From Streptomyces amritsarensis (lineage in GTDB: Bacteria; Actinomycetota; Actinomycetes; Streptomycetales; Streptomycetaceae): a stretch of DNA of 38,852 nt. This document shows positions 25,008 to 33,068 of the stretch, piece after piece (position 1 is the stretch's first letter; each line of letters starts with the position of its first letter). The notes beneath the pieces were generated by a model that worked only from the letters and a program-made list of their open reading frames with translations, did not search any database and had not been told where the DNA came from. The position numbers and the translations under genes are program-made. The stretch lies in NCBI RefSeq assembly GCF_001953875.1, contig NZ_MQUR01000075.1, forward strand, positions 1 through 38,852. Direction: 5' to 3'.

Positions 25008-25017
25008 GTCGGAAGGC

Positions 25018-25464
25018 ATGAGCGACCCAGGCCAGGACCATCTCGCCGACGCTCCCGTCGGCATGCCCTTCGACCCGTCCGCCTTAGACCACGCGCACTG
25101 GTTCGACGACGACGCGGGTCCCGTCGTACGCCCCTACGCCATGACCCGCGGCCGGACCAGCCACGCGGGCCAGCACCGCCTCGACCTGATCGCCCTCGTC
25201 GTCGCCGAACCGGCGGCCGACGATCCGGTCTGGGACATGACCCTCTCCCCGGAACACGCCCACATCCTCGGGCTGTGCCGGGGCCGACCCCAGTCGGTCG
25301 CCGAACTCGCGGCCGACCTCGACCTCGCGGTCGGGGTCGTGCGCGTCCTCATCGGCGACCTGGTCGATGAGGAACTGGTCCACGTGACCAGGCCGGTACC
25401 CCCGGCAGAACTGCCCGATGAATCCATTCTGCGTGAGGTGATCGATGGCCTTCGGGCGCTTTAG
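25018..25464 (+). CDS. cvnC: Conservon DUF742 protein CvnC
   Basis: 148 residues of the DUF742 family. A Pro-rich acidic lead (FDPSALDHAHWFDDDAGPVVRPYAMTRGRT) ends in the typical VRPYxxTxGRT motif. A winged-helix-like domain follows (SPEHAHILGLCRGRPQSVAELAADLDLAVGVVRVLIGDLVDEELVHV). Role within the complex is unknown. A DNA- or protein-binding adaptor is plausible. It overlaps cvnD by 20 bases, and the RBS of cvnD (GAGGTG) lies inside its end, so the pair is coupled. Confidence 0.92.
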   Translation: MSDPGQDHLADAPVGMPFDPSALDHAHWFDDDAGPVVRPYAMTRGRTSHAGQHRLDLIALVVAEPAADDPVWDMTLSPEHAHILGLCRGRPQSVAELAADLDLAVGVVRVLIGDLVDEELVHVTRPVPPAELPDESILREVIDGLRAL

Positions 25465-26071
25465 CCGCACCGGTGCCATGCACGCGGTGTCGCCGGTCGA
25501 GCCGCTGACCTTGAAGATCCTGGTCGCGGGAGGCTTCGGGGTGGGCAAGACCACCCTGGTCAGCGCGGTCAGCGAGATCAGACCGCTCCGGACCGAGGAA
25601 CGGCTCTCCGAGCCCGGCGTCGGCGTCGACGACACCGGGGGAGTGGAGGGCAAGAGCACCACCACCGTGGCCATGGACTTCGGGCGCATCACGCTCCGCG
25701 AGGACCTGGTGCTGTACCTGTTCGGCACGCCCGGACAGGACCGCTTCTGGTTCCTGTGGGACGAGCTGGCCCAGGGATCACTGGGCGCGGTCGTCCTCGC
25801 GGACACCCGCCGCCTGGCCGACTGCTTCGCGGCCATCGACTACTTCGAGCGGCGTGCCATCCCGTTCGTGGTCGCGGTCAACTGCTTCGACGGAGCGGAC
25901 CGCCACCCCGTGGTGACCGTACGGACGGCACTCGACCTCGACCCCGGGGTGCCGGTGCTGCTGTGCGACGCACGGGACCGGGAGTCCGTGAAGGACGTGC
26001 TGGTGGGGGTCGTGGAACACGCGATGTCCCTGGCCCGCGAGCGGCGCCGGAGCCTGTCCGCGGGAGCCTGA
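25445..26071 (+). CDS. cvnD: Conservon small GTPase CvnD
   Basis: 208 residues, Ras-like/MglA-related ATP/GTP-binding protein. G1 is VAGGFGVGKTTLVSAVSEI, switch I is the TTTVAMDFGRI region, G3 is FGTPGQDRFWFLWDEL, and G4 is degenerate as NCFDG where NKxD is standard. The final helices EHAMSLARERR are as in family members. It is the fourth and last gene of the conservon, and its ATG sits within cvnC. A strong 14-bp hairpin follows 21 bases after the stop. Signalling output is not inferable from sequence. Confidence 0.93.
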   Translation: MAFGRFSRTGAMHAVSPVEPLTLKILVAGGFGVGKTTLVSAVSEIRPLRTEERLSEPGVGVDDTGGVEGKSTTTVAMDFGRITLREDLVLYLFGTPGQDRFWFLWDELAQGSLGAVVLADTRRLADCFAAIDYFERRAIPFVVAVNCFDGADRHPVVTVRTALDLDPGVPVLLCDARDRESVKDVLVGVVEHAMSLARERRRSLSAGA

Positions 26072-26092
26072 CCAGCGGGCGAACGCACGGGC

Positions 26093-26128
26093 GCGGCCCG
26101 TACCCCCGCCGACTGGGGTACGGGCCGC
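26093..26128. terminator. Terminator after the conservon, 14-bp stem
   Basis: GCGGCCCGTACCCC and GGGGTACGGGCCGC pair perfectly with an 8-base loop, 21 bases past the cvnD stop. The rest of 26129-26308 holds only a short hairpin GCGGT-gcga-ACCGC abutting the thiolase stop. Confidence 0.88.
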
Positions 26129-26308
26129 AGCTCTCACGGGGGGTGCGCGGTCCCGGTCGCGACGCGGGACTGTGGAGCGAGTGTGAACCTGCCGCCGGGG
26201 GCCGTCAAGCGTTCGGACGACACCAATGGCCGGCGCGATCCGCCGGGGCGTTCCTCGGGGCGTCCGCCGGGGGCCCATCGGTGGGTTCGTCGGGGCGGTG
26301 CGAACCGC

Positions 26309-27499
26309 TCAGCGCACGGCGACGACGGCCGACCCGTGCCCGAACAGCCCCTGGTTGGCGGTGATCCCCGCCCGCGCACCCGGCACCTGCCGCTCCCCGG
26401 CCGTACCGCGCAACTGCCACGTCAGCTCACAGACCTGCGCGATGGCCTGGGCCGGTACCGCCTCCCCGAACGAGGCCAGGCCGCCACTGGTGTTGACGGG
26501 GATCCGCCCGCCCAGGGCCGTCGCCCCCTCCCGGACCAGCTTCGCCCCCTCGCCCTCGGCGCACAGCCCGATGTCCTCGTACCACTCCAGCTCCAGGGCG
26601 GTGGACAGGTCGTAGACCTCGGCGAGCGAGAGGTCCCGCGGCCCGAGCCCCGCCTCCTCGTAGGCGGCGCGCGCGATCGAGGACCGGAAGGATCCGGCCA
26701 CCGGGTCCGCGGCCGTCGTGGAGTCGGTGGCGATGTCCGGCAGGTCCAGGACCGTCCGCGGATAGGCGGGCGTCACCGTCGACACGGCCCGGATCCGCAC
26801 CGGATCGGCCACGCCGCGCGAGCGCGCGAAGTCCATGCTCGTGAGCACCAGCGCCGCGCCCCCGTCGGAGGTCGCGCAGATGTCGAGCAGCCGCAGCGGA
26901 TCGGCGACCACCGCCGAGGCGGCGACCTCCTGCGCGGTGACGGCCTTGCGGTAGCGGGCGTGCGGGTTGAGCCGGCCGGCCGCCGCGTTCTTCACCTTGA
27001 CCTGGGCGAAGTCCTCCAGGGTGTCCCCGTGCACGGCCATCCGGCGGCGGGCGTAGAGCGCGAAGTACGCCGGATTGGTCGCGCCCAGTACGCGAAACCG
27101 CAGCCAGTCCGGATCGTCCGGACGCTCGCCGCCGGCCGGAGCGAAGAACCCCTTGGGCGCCGCGTCCGCGCCGACCACGAGCACCACGTCGGCCAGGCCC
27201 GCCAGGATCTGCGCGCGGGCCGCCCCGATCGCCTGCGCCCCGGAGGCGCAGGCCGCGTACACGCTGGTCACCCGGGCCCCCTGCCAGCCGAGGGCCCGGG
27301 CGAAGGTGGCTCCGGCCACGTAGCCCGGATATCCGGAGCGCACGGTGTCTGCGCCGACGATCGACCCCACGTCCGTCCAGTCGAGACCGGCGTCCGCGAG
27401 CGCCGCCCGCGCCGCGGTCCGCCCGTACTCGACGAAGCTGCGGCCCCATTTGCCCCACGGATGCATGCCGGCCCCCAGGACGGCGACGTCGGCGCTCAC
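26309..27499 (-). CDS. Thiolase-like lipid-transfer protein (SCP2-thiolase/Ltp family)
   Basis: 396 residues of the thiolase superfamily. The nucleophile region is SVYAACASGAQAIGAARAQILAG, the substrate loop area is around GGERPDDPDWLRFRVLGATNPAYFALYARRRM, and the end is PVNTSGGLASFGEAVPAQAIAQVCELTWQLRG...NQGLFGHGSAVV. The classic GGHPxGxSG motif is replaced by GLASFGEAVPA, as in Ltp-type proteins. Some of these are retro-aldolases working on steroid or acyl-CoA side chains with a DUF35 partner. The GTG start overlaps the stop of exactly such a DUF35 gene (GTGA), so a heteromeric enzyme is likely. The substrate is unknown: acyl-CoA condensation, cleavage or aldol cleavage are all possible. 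Confidence 0.85.
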   Translation of the reverse strand: MSADVAVLGAGMHPWGKWGRSFVEYGRTAARAALADAGLDWTDVGSIVGADTVRSGYPGYVAGATFARALGWQGARVTSVYAACASGAQAIGAARAQILAGLADVVLVVGADAAPKGFFAPAGGERPDDPDWLRFRVLGATNPAYFALYARRRMAVHGDTLEDFAQVKVKNAAAGRLNPHARYRKAVTAQEVAASAVVADPLRLLDICATSDGGAALVLTSMDFARSRGVADPVRIRAVSTVTPAYPRTVLDLPDIATDSTTAADPVAGSFRSSIARAAYEEAGLGPRDLSLAEVYDLSTALELEWYEDIGLCAEGEGAKLVREGATALGGRIPVNTSGGLASFGEAVPAQAIAQVCELTWQLRGTAGERQVPGARAGITANQGLFGHGSAVVAVR

Positions 27500-27984
27500 C
27501 CGGCCCCTCCCACCGGCTTGAACTGCCAGGTCACCCAGGTGGTTTCGGCGTCCTCGCCGAGCACGCCGCCCACCACCTCGACCTCCGTCCCCACCGCCAG
27601 GTCGGCGACCTCGACCCCGGGTGCGCCCTGCCCCAGGACGACCATCCCCTCGGCCTCCAGCTCCACCGCGAGCAGGGTGTACGGCTCCCAGGGCTCGGCC
27701 GGGTCGGACACGTACGGGGCGGGCGGCCGGTAGCGCCCGTCGGTGTAGGACCAGACGCGGCCCCGGGGCGAGAGCGGCACCTCGGCGAGCTCCCCGCCGC
27801 CCGGGCACCGCGGGTTGCGGCAGTAGGCGTCCTCGCGGGGGAAGAACACCGCCGTACAGGCCGAGCACCGGGTGCCGAGCAGCCGGAAGCCGCCCCCGTC
27901 CGCCGCGTTCTCGGTGAACCACCCGCTCACGACGGGTGTGCGTGTGCGTGCCAAGACCCCTCCCATGCAGCAGAGCTGACACAT
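27496..27984 (-). CDS. Zn-ribbon/OB-fold DUF35 protein, thiolase partner
   Basis: 162 residues. An N-terminal rubredoxin-like zinc ribbon (CSACTAVFFPREDAYCRNPRC, a CxxC then CxxxxC) is followed by an OB-fold (GRVWSYTDGRY...PYTLLAVELEAEGMVVLGQ...VGTEVEVV). DUF35 proteins form complexes with thiolase-like enzymes and aid acyl-CoA binding. It is translationally coupled to the thiolase downstream. The ATG at 27984 (beginning MCQLCC) was chosen because TAACTT lies exactly six bases before it, predicting a leaderless mRNA. Later starts (ATG 27966, or a TTG after GGGAGGGG) are possible and would remove an odd Cys-rich head. Confidence 0.83.
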   Translation of the reverse strand: MCQLCCMGGVLARTRTPVVSGWFTENAADGGGFRLLGTRCSACTAVFFPREDAYCRNPRCPGGGELAEVPLSPRGRVWSYTDGRYRPPAPYVSDPAEPWEPYTLLAVELEAEGMVVLGQGAPGVEVADLAVGTEVEVVGGVLGEDAETTWVTWQFKPVGGAG

Positions 27985-27990
27985 CGTCAG

Positions 27991-27996
27991 AAGTTA
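27991..27996 (-). promoter_or_regulatory. -10 element of leaderless OB-fold/thiolase operon
   Basis: TAACTT on the minus strand, six bases before the ATG at 27984. It lies in the 40-base gap after the DUF962 gene, so it would give this operon independent expression. Confidence 0.5.
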
Positions 27997-28024
27997 GGAG
28001 TCTGCCACGGCCGGGCGGCCCGGG

Positions 28025-28363
28025 TCACCGGTTCTCGGCGAGCCACTTACCCGCGATCTCGTCCAGCTCCGCGTCCCGCCCGGCCAGCATCATCCGGATC
28101 ATCTGCGCGTCCCCGCGCAGCGACCACACCGGATGCCCGAAGGTGGCCGGATTGTTGCCCTCGATCAGGAAGTGCGCCGGCCAGGCGGTCCCGTACCCGA
28201 TCACGGGAAGGGCGGCCAGCCAGCGCCCCCGCCCGCGCGCCGCCCCGTAGGCGGTCAGCGCCAGACCGGTGAGCGTGCCGGCGAGATGCACCCAGCGGGT
28301 GGCGGCGCGGGAGTGCATCGCCACGTAGTACGGCCAGAACTCCTCGTACGAGCGATACGTCAT
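28025..28363 (-). CDS. Mpo1/DUF962 family protein
   Basis: 112 residues. The family is recognised from FWPYYVAMHSRAATRWVHLAGTLTG and the strongly conserved core GYGTAWPAHFLIEGNNPATFGHPVWSLRGDAQM. Two hydrophobic stretches (LAGTLTGLALTAYGA and WLAALPVIGYGTAWPAHFL) indicate a membrane protein. Yeast Mpo1 is an Fe-dependent 2-hydroxy fatty acid dioxygenase. Histidines in WVHL, HFLIEG and GHPVW fit metal ligands. Activity in bacteria is an extrapolation. The ATG is preceded by TACCGT six bases before, with no RBS, so it appears leaderless. The promoter overlaps the stop codon of the VanX-like gene 13 bases upstream. Confidence 0.85.
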   Translation of the reverse strand: MTYRSYEEFWPYYVAMHSRAATRWVHLAGTLTGLALTAYGAARGRGRWLAALPVIGYGTAWPAHFLIEGNNPATFGHPVWSLRGDAQMIRMMLAGRDAELDEIAGKWLAENR

Positions 28364-28369
28364 GCGGGC

Positions 28370-28375
28370 ACGGTA
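28370..28375 (-). promoter_or_regulatory. -10 element of leaderless DUF962 gene
   Basis: TACCGT on the minus strand, six bases before ATG 28363 and immediately after the stop codon of the upstream gene. Confidence 0.5.
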
Positions 28376-28376
28376 C

Positions 28377-29057
28377 TCACGGCCGGACCACGGCGACAGC
28401 GACCGGGAAGTCGAAATACGTGTCCGGATACGCCTCGGGCCTGTAGGTGAAGTGCCACCACTCCTCGGGCAGGTTCACGAACCCCTGCTCGCCCAGTACC
28501 CGCTTGAGCAACTGCCGGTTGGCGCGTGCGGCACCCGTCACCCGCGGATCGTCCGTGTGCGACAGCGGATCGAAGAAGTCGAACGCGGTCCCCATGTCGA
28601 GGTCCCGGCCGGGAAGTCCCACCAGTGTCACGTCGACCGTGCTCCCACGGCTGTGCCCCGACTTCTCCGCGATGTACCCCTCCGGGATCAGCCGGCCGCG
28701 CTCCACCCGCGGGTAGAACTCCGCCTTGCGCGCCACGTCCTGCGGACCGTCCTCCGCCCGCGCCCACTGCACGAACCGGTCGACCGCCCGCTGAGGCCGG
28801 TAGCAGTCGTACACCAGCAGCGAGTAACCCCGCCGCAACAGCACCCGCTGCGCCCGCCGCAGCGCCTCCGCGGCCGGCCTGGCCAGCAGGCACTCCGGCT
28901 CCTCGTACCCGTCGACCACCGCACCGGTGAAGTTCCGCTCGCCCGCGTACCGCATGTCCTGCCGGATGCTCGGATCCACCTCCCGCAGCGCAGTGAACCC
29001 GGGCGGCGCCGCGGCCCCGCCCGCCAGCACCCCGACCAGCCCCGCAACAGCCGTCAT
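28377..29057 (-). CDS. D-alanyl-D-alanine dipeptidase (VanX-like, M15D)
   Basis: 226 residues with an N-terminal signal-like segment (MTAVAGLVGVLAGGAAAPPG), so probably exported. VanX zinc motif SGHSRGSTVDVTL carries H and D, and the third ligand and catalytic residues lie in EEWWHF. Other family marks: VDPSIRQDMRYAGERNFTG at the start and LLVYDCYRPQRAVDRFVQWA. It hydrolyses D-Ala-D-Ala. In this context (no vanHA genes nearby) it is more likely a housekeeping cell-wall peptidase than a glycopeptide resistance gene. Start ATG 29057 is preferred because AAGGGG lies seven bases upstream. Alternative ATGs at 29063 and 29075 lack this. It is divergent from the NUDIX gene with only 29 bases between. 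Confidence 0.88.
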   Translation of the reverse strand: MTAVAGLVGVLAGGAAAPPGFTALREVDPSIRQDMRYAGERNFTGAVVDGYEEPECLLARPAAEALRRAQRVLLRRGYSLLVYDCYRPQRAVDRFVQWARAEDGPQDVARKAEFYPRVERGRLIPEGYIAEKSGHSRGSTVDVTLVGLPGRDLDMGTAFDFFDPLSHTDDPRVTGAARANRQLLKRVLGEQGFVNLPEEWWHFTYRPEAYPDTYFDFPVAVAVVRP

Positions 29058-29074
29058 CCGCATACCCCTTGGCA

Positions 29075-29080
29075 TACCAT
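29075..29080 (+). promoter_or_regulatory. -10 element of leaderless NUDIX gene
   Basis: TACCAT followed by six bases and ATG 29087. The -35 would lie in the first codons of the divergent VanX-like gene. Confidence 0.5.
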
Positions 29081-29086
29081 CACCGC

Positions 29087-29596
29087 ATGCCGGAACACCT
29101 GAGGGACTCGCACTGCTCCACCTGCGGAGCGCCGTACTCCACGACCGACTGGCCCCGCGCCTGCCGGTCCTGCGGCACCACCGCCTACCGCAACCCCCTC
29201 CCCGTGGCCGTCACCCTCCTCCCCGTCGAGGACGCGGACGGCACCGGCCTCGTGGTCATCACCCGCACGATCGAACCCGCCCTCGGCGGCATCGCCCTCC
29301 CCGGCGGCTTCATCGACTTCGGCGAGGACTGGCGCGACGCCGTCGTCCGCGAGCTGCGCGAGGAGACCTGCATCACCGCCTCCGCCTCGGACGTCACCCT
29401 GGCCGACGCACTGAGCTCCCCGGCCGGCCACCTCCTCCTCTTCGGCCTCCTCCCGACCCGTCCCGCGGACACCCTTCCCGCCTCGCAGCCGACGGACGAG
29501 ACCACGGGCTGGCACATCCTGCGCACCCCCGAGACCCTGGCCTTCCCCCTCCACACCCGTGCGGCGGCCTCCTGGTTCGCGGGCCGCTACGCCTGA
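29087..29596 (+). CDS. NUDIX hydrolase with Zn ribbon
   Basis: 169 residues. An N-terminal zinc ribbon (CSTCGAPYSTTDWPRACRSCG) precedes a NUDIX domain. The Nudix box reads GGFIDFGEDWRDAVVRELREETCI, matching Gx5Ex7REUxEE except that the usual Gly near its end is Cys. The layout resembles NudC-like or NADH/ADP-ribose pyrophosphatases that carry a zinc ribbon. The C-terminal region ends in a short DETTGWHIL... substrate domain. Likely cleaves a nucleoside diphosphate derivative. The substrate is not predictable. ATG 29087 is chosen over an upstream ATG because it begins the homology and a TACCAT hexamer places the transcription start on it. The following 303-base gap faces the convergent GH31 gene. 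Confidence 0.88.
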   Translation: MPEHLRDSHCSTCGAPYSTTDWPRACRSCGTTAYRNPLPVAVTLLPVEDADGTGLVVITRTIEPALGGIALPGGFIDFGEDWRDAVVRELREETCITASASDVTLADALSSPAGHLLLFGLLPTRPADTLPASQPTDETTGWHILRTPETLAFPLHTRAAASWFAGRYA

Positions 29597-29899
29597 CGTC
29601 CCCCCACCAGACCCGCCGCGGACCGGGGGTGCACAGCGGCAACCCGGGCAACGGCACCCACCTCGCGACGGTCGAGGCCGGCAGTTCCCGACCACGCTCG
29701 CGGAGATCACGGCCGGTCCGGCGATCACCGGTGCGGCCGAGGTGGCGCCGGCTGCGAAGGTCCTCGCCTGGATCACCCACGAGGTCTTGAAGGACTCGCC
29801 GGCCCGAGCCGTCCGGCTCGGACTGCCCCCGCCCCGACGAGGCGCGGCCTCAGGCCCGAGCCCGCCCCCGGGGGTGCCCCGCGGCCCCCCGGCCACCCC
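29597..29899. other. Convergent gap after NUDIX gene
   Basis: No supported gene. A 7-bp hairpin CCGAGCC-gtcc-GGCTCGG at 29804-29821 could terminate either neighbour. One plus-strand phase (about 29690-29830) reads like ordinary protein (LAEITAGPAITGAAEVAPAA, then WITHEVLKDSPARAV) but has no start or upstream context in phase. It may be a gene remnant. Confidence 0.3.
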
Positions 29900-32896
29900 T
29901 CACAGCCCCCGCACCACGACGCCCTCCACCACCGCCCCCGCCTCGTCCTCCACCACCACCGCGTCCCCGGCCCACCGCGAGGTGTACCGCTCGACCGTGC
30001 CCGCCCCGAAGCCCGGCCCCGGATCCCGGACGACCACTCCGCCGCCCGTACGGCCCCGCGCCGGCGCCCAGACCTCCAGCTCCACCCCGTCGCCCCCGCC
30101 GGACCGCACCGGCAGCAGCACACCCGCCCGCGCCAGCACCGGGATCCGGTCCGGCGGGGCGTCCAACAGGATCTGCCCCGGCCCCTCGTACGCGGTCCCG
30201 GTCGCGGTGTCGTACCACCGGCCCCGTGGCAGCCGTACCGCGCGCCGGTCCGCCCCGCACTCCAGCACTGGCGCGACCAGCAGCGCGTCACCCAGCAGGA
30301 AGGAGTCCTCACAGTCCCGCAGCCGCCGGTCCTCCGGCGCCCCCCACCACACCGGCCGCACGTACGGGGCGCCCGTCCGCCGCGCCATGTGGGCCAGCGT
30401 CACGAAGTACGGCCGCAGCCGCTCCCGTTCCGCCATCACCGCCCGCGCCCGCTCCTCCACCTCCGGCCCGAACTCCCACGGCTCCCGCCGCCCCGCCCAG
30501 ATCGCCGAGTGCGTGCGGAACAGCGGCAGGTACGCGCCCAGTTGCAACCACCGCACGTACAGCTCCGCAGACGGGGAACCGCCGAACCCGCCCACGTCCG
30601 GCCCCGAATACGGCACCCCGCACAGGCCCAGTCCCAGCACCAGGGCGAGGGAGGCCCGCAGCCCCTCCCAACTGGTCTCCACATCGCCCGACCAGGTGCC
30701 CCCGTACCGCTGCATGCCCGCCCAGCCCGACCGGGAGAACAGGAACGGCCTCTCCTGCGGCCGCAGTCGGACGAGCCCCTCCCACCCGGCCCGCGCCATC
30801 CCCAGCGCGTACACGTTGTGCCCCTCGCGGTGGTCGCCGCCCGCCCCGTCCATCGCGTGGCGCGCCGATCGCGGCAGCGTGGTGTCCCCGAACGCCGCGA
30901 AGGACACCGGCTCGTTCATGTCGTGCCAGAAGCCGGAGAAGCCCTGCGCGAGCCGTTCCTCGTACAGCCCGCCCCACCATTCGCGCACCGCGGGATCCGT
31001 GAAGTCCGGGTAGGCACACTCGCCCGGCCACACCTCCCCGCGCACCTCGCGCCCGCGCGCGTCCCGCACGAAGGCGCCCCCCGACCCCACCGCCAGCCCT
31101 GCCGCGTGCAGCGCGTCACCCGCCTTGACCGCCGGGTCCACGATCGAGACGAGTCGCACCCCCTGCTCCCGCAACTCGCGCGCCAGGCCCGGCAGATCCG
31201 GGAAGCGGTCCTCGTCCACCGTGAACACCCGGTGCCCGTCGTAGTGGTCGATGTCCAGGTGCACGGCCGACAGCGCCAGCCCGCGCGACGCATACCCGGC
31301 GACCACCCGCCGCACCTCCGCCGCGCTCCCGAAACCCCACCGCGCGTGCTGGTACCCCAGCGCCCACTCCGGCGGCACCGCGGCCCCGCCCGTCAGCCCC
31401 GACCAGCCCTGGAGCACCCGCGCCGGCGTCCCCACCAGCACCCAGCAGCGCAGCGGGCCGCCCTCCATGCGCAGTTCGCTCCCCCCCGGACGGTCCTGTC
31501 CCGAGCCGACGCCCTCTTCACCCTCGCGCAGCACCACCCGGCCGTCCCAGCAGTTGTCGTGGAAGACCAGGTGGGTCCCCGCGTCCGCCACGACCATCTG
31601 CACCGGCATGGTGAGGTACAGCGGATCGACGCCCGGCCCGAAGCCCCCCTTGGGGTCCGTGTTCCACAACCGGTACGCCCCGTCGCGCAGCCGCGGCCCG
31701 GCCGCCCGCCCGCCCAGCCCGAAGAACCGCGCGTCCGCCGGCACCTCGCTCCGCATCACCCACCGGCCCACCCCACCCCCTCGGCCACGGGCCACCCCAC
31801 CCCCGTCCGCCCCATCACCAACCCCACCTGCACCAGCCTCACCCGCGCCTGCACCGCCCTCACGCACGCCGACCCGGGCCCCGTCCGCGCCAGCCTCACC
31901 CGCGCCTGCACCGCCCTCACGCACGCCGGCCCGGGCCCCGTCCGCCCCGGCCCCGGCCGCGCCAGCCTCACCCGTGCCGACCCCACCTGTGCTGGCCGCC
32001 GTGCCTGCCTCGGCCCTAGCCGAGCCGGCTTCGGCCGCGCTGTCACTGGCCCCGGCAGCCCCGGCCGCTGCCCCACCCTCGCCAGCGTCACCCGCGCCGG
32101 CTCTGCTCGCGCCGGCCCCGTCGACCCCGGCTGCCCCGGCCCTGTCCGCCCCGGCCCCGGGCGCGCCCAACCATTCCGCGTCGGCCTCACCCGCGCCGGA
32201 GGCGACTCCCGGCCTGCCGTGGCCGTACCGGTCCGGGCCGGAGGCCGTCCCCGGCTCGCCGATGACCGCCTCCGGCCCGGGGTCCCCGCCCCCCTCCCCG
32301 CCGGGCGCCGTCCCCCCGGGCGGGTACGCGGCACCCGCCCCGCCGGAGCCCATGCCGGTGGAGCCCGCGTCCCCCCGCTCCGGGTCCGTCCCGCCCACGG
32401 CGGACTCCCCCTCCGCGGCCTCCCCGGCGAGGGGAACCGGCTCCCACCACCGCGGCGGCGACTCCCGCCGCAGCACCGCCCCGCCCGGAGTGCGCACCTC
32501 CAGCGCCCCGTGCCGGGACACCGCCACCGTGACCCGCTCCGACACCACCCGCCAGCCACCCCCGGTGTCCGGTTCCAGTACCGCCCGCAGGTCCGGTTCG
32601 GGCCCGCTCCCCACCACCGCGTACGAGGGCGTCGCCGCGGCCCCGTCCCAGGCCCAGAACACCACCCCGCCCGCCATCACCCGCACCACCAGTTCCGAGC
32701 GCGCGAACCGCAGCACGCCCCCGCCCGGCCGGGGCTCCGTGCTCACCAGCAGACCCGGCACCCGCGCCCGTTCCGCGCCCCGGCGCGGGAGCCCCACCGC
32801 GTCCGCGCGCCGCCGGCGCCATGCCGAGAGCCAGGCGCGCCGACCACGCTCCGTACCGATGTCCTTCACCGCACGCACCAGATCACGACCATCCAT
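29900..32896 (-). CDS. GH31 alpha-glucosidase-like protein with large insertion
   Basis: 998 residues, glycoside hydrolase family 31. Catalytic nucleophile motif GFWHDMNEP (Asp ~659) and acid/base region GTWSGDVETSW lie in a TIM barrel with GWSGLTGGAAVPPEWALGYQHARW and the LDIDHYDGHRVFTVDEDRFPD start. Hydrolyses alpha-glycosidic bonds. The exact substrate is uncertain. No signal peptide, so intracellular. Oddity: in the N-terminal beta domain, between RWWEP and WVMRSEVP, about 215 residues are Gly/Ala/Glu-rich low complexity with a nearly exact 19-residue repeat (57 bases, 31833-31889 and 31890-31946). Most homologues lack such a stretch in my memory of the family. ATG 32896 fits an RBS better than GTG 32905. 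Convergent with the NUDIX gene, divergent from acetoacetyl-CoA synthetase. Confidence 0.88.
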   Translation of the reverse strand: MDGRDLVRAVKDIGTERGRRAWLSAWRRRRADAVGLPRRGAERARVPGLLVSTEPRPGGGVLRFARSELVVRVMAGGVVFWAWDGAAATPSYAVVGSGPEPDLRAVLEPDTGGGWRVVSERVTVAVSRHGALEVRTPGGAVLRRESPPRWWEPVPLAGEAAEGESAVGGTDPERGDAGSTGMGSGGAGAAYPPGGTAPGGEGGGDPGPEAVIGEPGTASGPDRYGHGRPGVASGAGEADAEWLGAPGAGADRAGAAGVDGAGASRAGAGDAGEGGAAAGAAGASDSAAEAGSARAEAGTAASTGGVGTGEAGAAGAGADGARAGVREGGAGAGEAGADGARVGVREGGAGAGEAGAGGVGDGADGGGVARGRGGGVGRWVMRSEVPADARFFGLGGRAAGPRLRDGAYRLWNTDPKGGFGPGVDPLYLTMPVQMVVADAGTHLVFHDNCWDGRVVLREGEEGVGSGQDRPGGSELRMEGGPLRCWVLVGTPARVLQGWSGLTGGAAVPPEWALGYQHARWGFGSAAEVRRVVAGYASRGLALSAVHLDIDHYDGHRVFTVDEDRFPDLPGLARELREQGVRLVSIVDPAVKAGDALHAAGLAVGSGGAFVRDARGREVRGEVWPGECAYPDFTDPAVREWWGGLYEERLAQGFSGFWHDMNEPVSFAAFGDTTLPRSARHAMDGAGGDHREGHNVYALGMARAGWEGLVRLRPQERPFLFSRSGWAGMQRYGGTWSGDVETSWEGLRASLALVLGLGLCGVPYSGPDVGGFGGSPSAELYVRWLQLGAYLPLFRTHSAIWAGRREPWEFGPEVEERARAVMAERERLRPYFVTLAHMARRTGAPYVRPVWWGAPEDRRLRDCEDSFLLGDALLVAPVLECGADRRAVRLPRGRWYDTATGTAYEGPGQILLDAPPDRIPVLARAGVLLPVRSGGGDGVELEVWAPARGRTGGGVVVRDPGPGFGAGTVERYTSRWAGDAVVVEDEAGAVVEGVVVRGL
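31833..31946. repeat. 57-bp tandem repeat inside the GH31 insertion
   Basis: Two copies differing at one base in the portion compared, period 57 (19 codons), so the reading frame is kept. It lies in the low-complexity insertion of the GH31 gene. Confidence 0.85.
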
Positions 32897-33068
32897 GCCG
32901 CTCACCCTGCCACCGGCCCCCGGCCGAGGGGACGGCGTTCAACTGCCGTTCACCCGCCGGCGGTGCCCCCCGGCCCTCACCCGACCGGCCAGGTCGACCC
33001 TGGTGCAGCCGTCGATCACATGGCATCGTCCCTGTGAGCCGCCGCGCGCACCCCCGCGCGGATGGCAC

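Noticed and set aside
28377..29057. A vancomycin resistance determinant
   Set aside because: The VanX-like gene stands alone without VanH, VanA or VanRS genes. Exported single copies are common cell-wall dipeptidases.
29690..29830. Protein-like reading between the NUDIX and GH31 genes
   Set aside because: The phase is only ~45 codons long with no start codon or homology I can name. Kept as a possible remnant, not as a gene.
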